From positions 417,246-481,245 of the forward strand of contig MNCI01034769.1 in NCBI GenBank assembly GCA_015680685.1: DNA of 64,000 nt, given 5' to 3'. Origin of the DNA: Gnetum montanum (lineage: Eukaryota; Streptophyta; Gnetopsida; Gnetales; Gnetaceae). Below, piece after piece: positions 56,769 through 64,000 of this stretch. Positions within the stretch are counted from its first letter, which is position 1. Every line of letters starts with the position of its first letter. The position numbers and the translations under genes are program-made. The notes beneath the pieces were generated by a model. That model ran no database searches and was not told where the DNA came from. It saw only the letters and a list, made by a program, of their open reading frames with translations.

Positions 56769-57600
56769 TGATGAGCAATGAGTATGTCCAACGCCTTACC
56801 ATACAATCTATAAGCATCATGATAAACTATGTTGTAAACCAAGGATGGTAATAATGTTACTACTTAGGATGTTATTTAGTAATCATTGATCTATCTTTCC
56901 ACTTGGACTAGTAGAGGTTCTAAAGAATAAGGTTTAGTCCATAGTGAGACATATGATTATGATGTTGTTTGACAATAGGTTTAACTAATTAATACTAAAA
57001 TAAATTAATTATCTAATCTATTAAATAAAGAAAATAAATCCTAAGCTAGTATATGGATGACCAGTATTCAATGCCAACTTGTCGTACAAGCCCTAAACTC
57101 ATGCATCTACTACTGGGATTGCCAAGTGTTGTGCTACTAGGCAAGCTAAGCAATCACATTTTTGGAATTACCAAGTTATTAATTGTTATACTCAAAGTTG
57201 GTTGTGCTTATTTTGCCAAGTGACTGGCCTACACAAGGAAATAAATCATTATGCTAAGCGCATTGGAAAATAAAGTGCAATAAAACTAAATCTAAACTAA
57301 GTTAGAGTGTTTCAATGGAAAGGAATCAATCTTGGTCTTTATTGCCACTCATGAAATGCATTCAAGTACATTCCACTTAAATAAAGACTTTGAACAAATG
57401 AATCTAAATCATTTTACAAGCACTCATTTACTACTACCAAGAATTAAGAAAACAAATAGAGTTTTGGTACTTAATAGATGTCATTATTGTAGTAGGTGAG
57501 GGGTATTAGTTTGTAAAATTGGTTCTCATGATATCACATCTGTAACATCTCATCTAATCCTTTAATATCTCATCCCATTCATTTACTATTCATCACTTGA
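56769..57600 (-). repeat. 5' LTR of element E (right end not resolved)
   Basis: It begins TGATGAGCAATGAG on the plus strand. Shared phrases with 58191 and 51676: AACTTGTCGTACA, TGCTCAAAGTTGGTTGTGCT and a TCTTTATTGCCACTCATG block. No TATA at the expected place; GAGATAAATATAG near 57600 may be a remnant. Confidence 0.5.
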
Positions 57601-58190
57601 GATAAATATAGTGAAAGATGTAGTTTCAAAAATCTCATTTTTTATTCTTAACTTTGGAAGAAATTAATTTAAGTTTGAATTACCATTGCTATAAATGACT
57701 AATAAATTTATCAACAAATAAGTTTTAATCTTGCGTTATGATTAAGTCATTATGATAGTATGTAATAGTATGTAGTTGATTATATTCCTAGACATTACAC
57801 CATCAATTAAAATTCATTACTAATAAGAGCATTATTAAATTGGTAAACTTATTACTTTGTGGGTTTGTTGATCATTTAAATTATTCTTGACAAAAAAATA
57901 TAATAATTTATGATTTGAAGATCACATTTCATTAGCAAAATTGATTTTTGCAAAATTATCATTCCCCTACAAGGGATTCTAAATTAGTTCCAACTTCTTC
58001 TATTAATACTAAAATTTTTGTTAATTCTCAAAATGCATATTTACTAGCTAATAAGCAAAAATTTATGACATCTTCTTCTAGTAATGTTGATGCAACTAAC
58101 ATGTCTAATTTTATTATTCCTAATGATGTATATGAGTCACTAGTTGCTAATCTCACATCACAAAATGTATTCATTCAAATTTTAGATTAC
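57601..58190. other. AT-rich stretch with one small plus-strand frame
   Basis: At 57948-58193 an 81-residue frame, asparagine- and serine-rich (TSSSSNVDATNMSNFIIPND), ends two bases into the next LTR. Codon content is not obviously that of a gene and no family is recognised. The rest shows nothing. Confidence 0.3.
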
Positions 58191-59412
58191 TGATGAGCAA
58201 CGAGGTACCCCCTATGCCCAACCATACTAATCACAAGTGTTCAAGCATGATCCGATCGAATTCTGTGGATGGGACTAGTTGTGCCTTGATCGCAGTTCAT
58301 TATCTTCCAACTTGGATTAGTGGTAGCTTTGTCACATATGGTTTAGTCCAAAGTGAGGCATCTGATTCTTGATGTTGTTTTAGCCTTATGCTACTCCTAA
58401 TGATAATAAAGAGATCAATTACTTAATCTAATGAACAACATAAAGGTAAAGTCTAGACTAGCCTATGGGCAATGAGTGTTTGTTCCCAACTTGTCGTACA
58501 CATCTTGAACCCATGTATCCACTACTAGGATTACCAAGTGCTATGCTATTGGGAAAACCAAGCAATAAAGCTGCTAGGATTACCAAGCAAATACATGTTT
58601 ATGCTTGAAATTGGTTGCACTCATTCCACCAATTCATTAACATGCATGGAACTAAGTACATGAAATATAAATTGCATTAAAAGTAAATTTAATCTAAGTC
58701 AAAGTGCTATAATGAATAAGAATCAATCTCAATCTTATTACCGTTCATGGAATGTGTCTAGGTACATTGCCACTTGACTAAGACGTTGTACAATTGACTC
58801 AGATCCACACTATAGGCACTCACTAACTATTCTCTAAGATTACGGAATAAAACTGTAAGATTCTGGCCACTATATTAACAAAAGAGTTGCATAAACATGA
58901 TTGTGAGTGCATATTTATAGATTTTATTACTAGGTTGCATCAACGAGGCCTCGTCAACGCATGATACAATGCATCGATGGGGCCTCGTCGACAGGGCCTC
59001 ATCAACACATGATACAATGCATCGATGGGGCCGTGTCGATGGGGCCTTGTCAATGAGGCCCAATTATCAGGGCCTTGTTGTTGGAGCCTTGTTATCGGAG
59101 CCTTGATATCAAGGCTAATACATCGAAGCTAATATATCAAAGCCAACCAAAAATTTGACTTTTTATTAGATAACCCAACCAATTGATGACTCATTAGTTA
59201 CTTTTCTCATAATCGAAGTTTCACTTTATAGTTAAATGATGTGATGTAAAAGCATAGCATTTAAGTCATTCATGCTAAGTACTATTCTCATTTTTTCTGC
59301 ATGTTGAGTTAGGTAATGCTTCGATGGTATAACATATCATAGATATCAAGTCATTTATACATAAGCATGTAGTGTTGATCATTCATATGTAAGCTCTAGA
59401 ATTTGATGTCCA
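58191..59412 (-). repeat. LTR copy without adjoining primer site
   Basis: It begins TGATGAGCAACGAGGTACCC. TATA on the minus strand at 58919-58912. It has CATCGATGGGGCC phrases upstream. No primer site lies to its left, so it is a solo or 3' LTR. The right end near 59412 is inferred from the next copy starting at 59416. Confidence 0.6.
58949..59044 (-). repeat. Two 48-bp direct repeats rich in CATCGATG
   Basis: Units start at 58949 and 58997 (CCTCGTCAACGCATGATACA and CCTCATCAACACATGATACA), each ending CATCGATGGGG. The length is a multiple of three, so the minus strand reads a repeated RPHRCIVSCVDEA peptide; that reading is fortuitous. Degenerate GGGCCTTGTTATCGG phrases follow to about 59140. 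Confidence 0.85.
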
Positions 59413-59415
59413 ATT

Positions 59416-62018
59416 TGATGAGCGGCGAGGTACCCCTATGCTCAACCATATGAATACGAGTGTTTCATGCACGATCTGGTTGAATTCCAAGGACTAAGTG
59501 CCTATGTGCCTTTGTGGAACAATAATGGGTTGGTTAATCGTTGTCTTCCCAAACTTACTTGTTTGTCATGGTTGTATGGTTCAGAAATCTTGAGGCATAA
59601 TATTTTTATGGCTTTTATGTGTTTTATATCCTACACTAGTAAGGAGGGGGAGAGAGATAACTAAGTAACTAATATAATTTAACTACCCATTAACTAAGTT
59701 CTAATTACTCCTAACACTAGTATCCGTTCCCACTTACCGTACACATCCTAAACCAGTGCAACACTGCTGGGATTAATAAACGCTAATCGTGCCACATGCA
59801 TGCTCGAAGTAGTCGTACTGAGTGTATTTAACTAATAGAGTTGTAGGGTGAGAGAAATCATTAATCAACTATGAGAGCATTAAATAATAATTAATGCTAA
59901 TTAATCTATTCTGTATGCTATAAGGTTTATCATAAAGTTTGTCTTTATTGTTGTACACAAAGTGTGCTCAGGTACACAATGCTTGAATAAAGATCCATTC
60001 ACTCTATGACTCCTACTGCGAGCATGTAGAAATAATTCTAACTCTAGAGGGAAAATGGCAATAGTTCGGCTAAGGGACTAACTATCTAATGTGGAAACCA
60101 AGAGCGCCACGTCTTATTTATAGGCAAGGAGATAGGCCACGATATCGGGTATCCAACATCACATGATTGGATCTGATATCACGGGTGTGATATCGTGGTT
60201 CATCATACCCCCATGATTGAATGAAAACTCATCCTTGAGTCCCTTACAAAATATTGGAAAGGTATGGGATTATTGACTAAATGACCATTGATGGTGGAAT
60301 GGGGTGAAAAACTCAACGTTCTTAGTGAACGGATCAACAATATAATACATGACAACATTAGTGTTCATGACCACAAAGGTGAACACTATACAGAAATGAC
60401 ATCCAGCCTTATTTGGCAACTAGAAGAGAAGGAGAAAGAGAGAAAAAATAAGGTGTGTTGTTGCCGATGCCAAGATTGTGCCTTTTGTTGTTCATCCATA
60501 GCCATGCCACCAATCTTGCTCCTTTTGTAAATGTTCCAGTTCTGTTCCATCCTGAGTGTTTCCTGTAGGCCCAGTCCATTGTTGTACGATCGCCATCTAC
60601 ACATACAACATAGTCACAAATGAGTGAGGGTAGATAAATCACAATGCAATTGATACCATGCCTCGATGTAAAATGCATTGGTTGAGTTGTGGTTATGGAA
60701 GATACTAATTCTAGAGATTTAACATTGGTGACTACCTAAGGTGTAGGGGTTAAGAAGGATTGAAAAAATTGTGCCAGGGCCCCCATGACTAAGAGAGAAC
60801 CTTTGATAGTGATAGGATGGAAAAAGAGAAGGAATAATAAAGATGGAGAAAAAGCAACAATGAAAATGCCAATAAAATGGATGTCATAGATGAGGATGAA
60901 ACAAAAAATTGTTGATTTCAGGAAATGTTTAAGAAAAGGAAGTTAAAAATGCACTAAAAAGGAATGTCAGTGGGTCCTCCCCAAAGCAGGCTAATGCCCT
61001 TGATGCCCTAACAAACCCACAAACCAAAGAGTCCGTAGGCTCTAGGAATGTCATTTGGAAGCAAGAGTTAAAACCTTACCCACAAGAACTTACCAAGGAA
61101 AAAAAATGCATCAACCAAGATACAAACTAATGATAAAATCGACAATGAGGTGAAAAATGGAAAAGAAAGGTGAAGAGGAGAGAATGGAATGGAAACCCAA
61201 GAACAGGGTTGTGTAAAGTCCCTTATGTGTGTTCTATGGTTAATGTGACCAAGTAGAACTCATTCTAAATCTAGGCTCAACAAACCACATTCAGTGACCT
61301 CGCATTAACACATTTGACCATCCTATCCTCTTAAAGCAACAAGAATGCCTCTACAAAAAGTCACCACCATTCCAAGGAGAGCGAGATGGAGAATTAGGAA
61401 GTAAGAAAGGGACTTAGTTAGAGGGAATCTTCAAGCATGGGTAACATGTCTTTCCAGTGCCATAACCAGTGTGTGTAGCCTAAGTTCATTATTGTGTCTA
61501 AGGGGTGTGCTTTGAATTCTCACTCTTTTTTTATTTTATTTTTTTGTGTTTTTTTCATGAGAACCACACCATGCAAAGACTTATTTTTATGTACTCAAAT
61601 TCTAGTGATTTGATTAATGGTTAGAATGGTGGAAAACCCAAAGAAAAAACATCCAAGCACTCAAGAGAATAGCCAGCACAAATGCATCGAATCCCCTTGA
61701 AGTCACACCCTTTTCATCCTTTGAGTCTTTAGTTTGAGAAATACCCAGCCACCAATTTATTATCAATTTTATTAGAGAAAGGGACTATACAGTTCCAAGC
61801 TAAGGGAGACCATAGGATTTTATGGATGTATGAACGACATGGACTCATTGCCTATTTAATCAAAAGAGCCATACCTTAATATCAACATCATACTTCAAAG
61901 GTAAAATCCAAACATTAGCAATCAATATGATATTACTCATGCCACCATCATGAACACTTATTGGGCGATGAACAAAATAAAGTAATCACATAAAAAATGG
62001 TAAAAATATGAACGATGG
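59416..62018 (-). repeat. 2.6-kb noncoding unit, copy 1, starting with an LTR-like end
   Basis: It begins TGATGAGCGGCGAGGTACCC. Landmarks: TATA on the minus strand (60122-60115); GATATCACGGGTGTGATATC upstream of it; CATCATACCCCCATGATTGA (60207); TGTCAGTGGGTCCTCCCCAA (60965). The same landmarks recur in order in 62019-64000. No protein is recognised; short frames here (60288-60530 and its opposite strand) are not shared as proteins. Confidence 0.65.
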
Positions 62019-64000
62019 TGATGAGTGGCGAGGTACCCCTACACTCAACCATACGAAACAAGCGTAGCATGCACGATCCGGTCGAACTCCGCAGACTAAA
62101 TGCCTAAACGCCCCATGGAACACTTGGGGTTAATCATTCGTTGTCTTCCCAAACTTACTTGTTGTTGTCACGGTGTATGGTTAAGTAAGTCCGAGGTATA
62201 TGATTTTTTTGGTCTTTTATGGTTTTATGTCTTCTATACTAAGAGTGAAGGGTTGAGAAACTAGCTAACTCTAAATAAGGACCTAAGTCTAAATTAACTA
62301 GCGTCAACATCCGTTCCCACTTACCATACACACCCTAAACTATGCAACTGTGGCTACCAAACGCTAATCGTTACTGGGATCACCACATGTAATGCACGTG
62401 CTTGAAGTGGTCGTACTGAGGCACCTAACTATCCTAAGCGTGATGAGCAGGTAATTCCTTGACTAGCCGTACACATCCGTAGATGCTTGTAATCAAGTCG
62501 TACTCATCCCACGTTCTAGAAGACAAGGGTAACAGAATCTAATCACGATGAGTAGCCGATTCCTTGGTTAGCCGTACACATTCGTCAATGCTCGTAACCA
62601 AGTCATGCTCATGCCGCACTAATGCACGTAATAAATGACAGGTAGGAAATAACATGTAATAAACCTATTCCATGCACTACAAGGTTTATCCAAAAAGCTC
62701 ATCTTTATTACCGTACACAACTTGCGTTTAGGTACAAAGCTACTCGAATAAAGAACCATTCACTTGGGGACTTCTACTGCGAGCACATGGAAAATATTCT
62801 ATCTTTGAAGTGACTAAACTACCAGAGCTTCACTACTTCTAGCCTAGGATGACAAATGAGGGGAGTGCCGCCTCTTATTTATAGATTTTGCAATGGACCG
62901 CGATATCATGTACACGATATTGCAGGGGACGACGTGATATCGCGTCTCATCATACCCCCATGACTGAATGAAAACTCATCCTCGAGTTCCTTACAATAAT
63001 ATCATGTAGGTATGGAATTATTGAGGAGAATGGAACTAATGGGATGACATGTGAACGGATCATTATTACAAGACTTGACAAAACTGGTGTTCATCACAAC
63101 AAGGGTGAACACCTTATTACAATGACATCAGGCCTTTGTTGGTAGCTGAGAAAAAGAGAGAGAGAAAGAAATGTTGCTACTGCCAATGCCAAGATTGCAC
63201 TTTCGTTGTCCATCTGTAAGCGTGCCATCGATCTTACTCCTTGCATCGCTGCATCTAGCATGGCTCCACTCCAAGTGTTTTCTCTAGATCCAATCCGTTG
63301 TTTGCATGTCCACCATCTGCACACACAACACAATCATATATTAGCAAGGGTAATTAAATCATCATGTAATTGATACCTTGCTTCGGTGTAAACTCATTGG
63401 CTAGGTTGTGGTATGGCTGATATGGATCTGGGAATATATTAAGGATGACTACCGAAGGTGTAGGGGTCAGGAAGAAAATCAAAAAATTTCAGGGCTAGGA
63501 GAAAATTGAAAAAATCAGGCCCCGTACCCCCATGACTAATCGCGAACCTCCGGTAGCGTTAGAATGGAGAAAGAAAAGGAGTAACAAAGATAGATAAAAA
63601 GGGACAACTATGGCATCGATGAAGTGGATGTCAAGATGGAAATGAACAAAAATAAAATTAATTGCAAAATGTTAAGGGAAAGAATTTAAATAAGGCTCCA
63701 AATAGGAATGTCAGTGGGTTCTCCCCAAAGCAGGCTCATGCCCTTAATGCCTTGACAAACCCCATTCAAAGAGTCCATAGGCCCTGGGAATGTCATTTAG
63801 AACAAGAGTTAAAGTCTTAACCACAAGAATTTACCAAAAAGAAAACAATGCATCAACCAAAATATATACACTAATGATACAACCAGCAATGAGGTGAACA
63901 ATGGAGAGAAGGATGGAGAGAAGAGAAATGGAATGGAATCCCAAGAACAAGGTGGTGTACAGCCCCTTGTGTGTTTGATGATTAATGTGACTTGGTAAAT
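62019..64000 (-). repeat. 2.6-kb noncoding unit, copy 2, running out of the window
   Basis: It begins TGATGAGTGGCGAGGTACCC directly after copy 1. Landmarks at 62876-62883 (TATA), 62905-62945 (GATATC phrases), 62947 (CATCATACCCCCATGACTGA) and 63707 (TGTCAGTGGGTTCTCCCCAA). A CGTACACATCCGTAGATGCT phrase is duplicated with variation at 62470 and 62570, which copy 1 lacks. Confidence 0.65.

Noticed and set aside
57948-58193. 81-residue asparagine/serine-rich plus-strand frame as a gene
   Set aside because: It ends inside the next LTR, has no known motif and no second copy here; listed only as a low-confidence remark.
60288-60678. Plus- and minus-strand frames with cysteine-rich stretches
   Set aside because: The homologous place in the second unit (63094-63333) does not keep the protein frame, so they are chance.
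1-64000. tRNA, rRNA or small RNA genes
   Set aside because: No cloverleaf with A and B boxes or rRNA core sequence was noticed; tRNA-like matches are limited to primer sites.

Overview
This window is repeat DNA from a land plant with a large, transposon-swollen nuclear genome (moderately AT-rich, no ordinary host gene seen). Plant origin is inferred from the Tat- and Athila-type Ty3/gypsy polyproteins, which are plant lineages. The species cannot be named from sequence alone; a gymnosperm or other giant-genome plant would fit.

Layout. The core is a nest of LTR retrotransposons. An Athila-like element (D, minus strand, 46796 to about 52650) is cut at 46795/46796 by a giant Tat-lineage element (A, minus strand). 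A's 5' LTR is 45048-46795 and its 3' end lies left of the window. A is interrupted twice. A second giant of the same family (B, 1786-22685, minus strand, 20.9 kb) has inserted in A's 31-bp repeat array, flanked by ATAAG/ACAAG. A 7.36-kb element (C, 27238-34593, plus strand) has perfect GGGGT target duplications. From 52.7 to 64 kb there are remnants of further elements: a Tat RNase H/integrase fragment and several LTR copies that all begin TGATGAG.

Architecture of the giants, read 5' to 3' on the minus strand: LTR (about 1.75 kb) - primer site - gag - protease - 31-bp array - about 6.5 kb holding a plus-strand (antisense) multi-exon gene and its repeat-rich upstream region - RT - gag-adjacent-type RNase H - archaeal-type RNase H - integrase - 31-bp array - 3' region - purine tract - LTR. 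A and B share this order, so it is a stable family structure. C carries the same gag, protease, array and 3' region but has neither pol nor the antisense gene, so it looks like a non-autonomous gag-pro relative.

The most unusual content is the antisense gene (12240-15944 and 35586-39444). Two diverged copies align exon by exon, several GT/AG boundaries are shared, reading frames stay in phase across introns, and both copies end at the same stop codon. Its product is not recognised. All coding regions in the window carry stops or frameshifts, mostly of the C-to-T type expected from decay of methylated DNA. I see no intact protein-coding gene, tRNA or rRNA.
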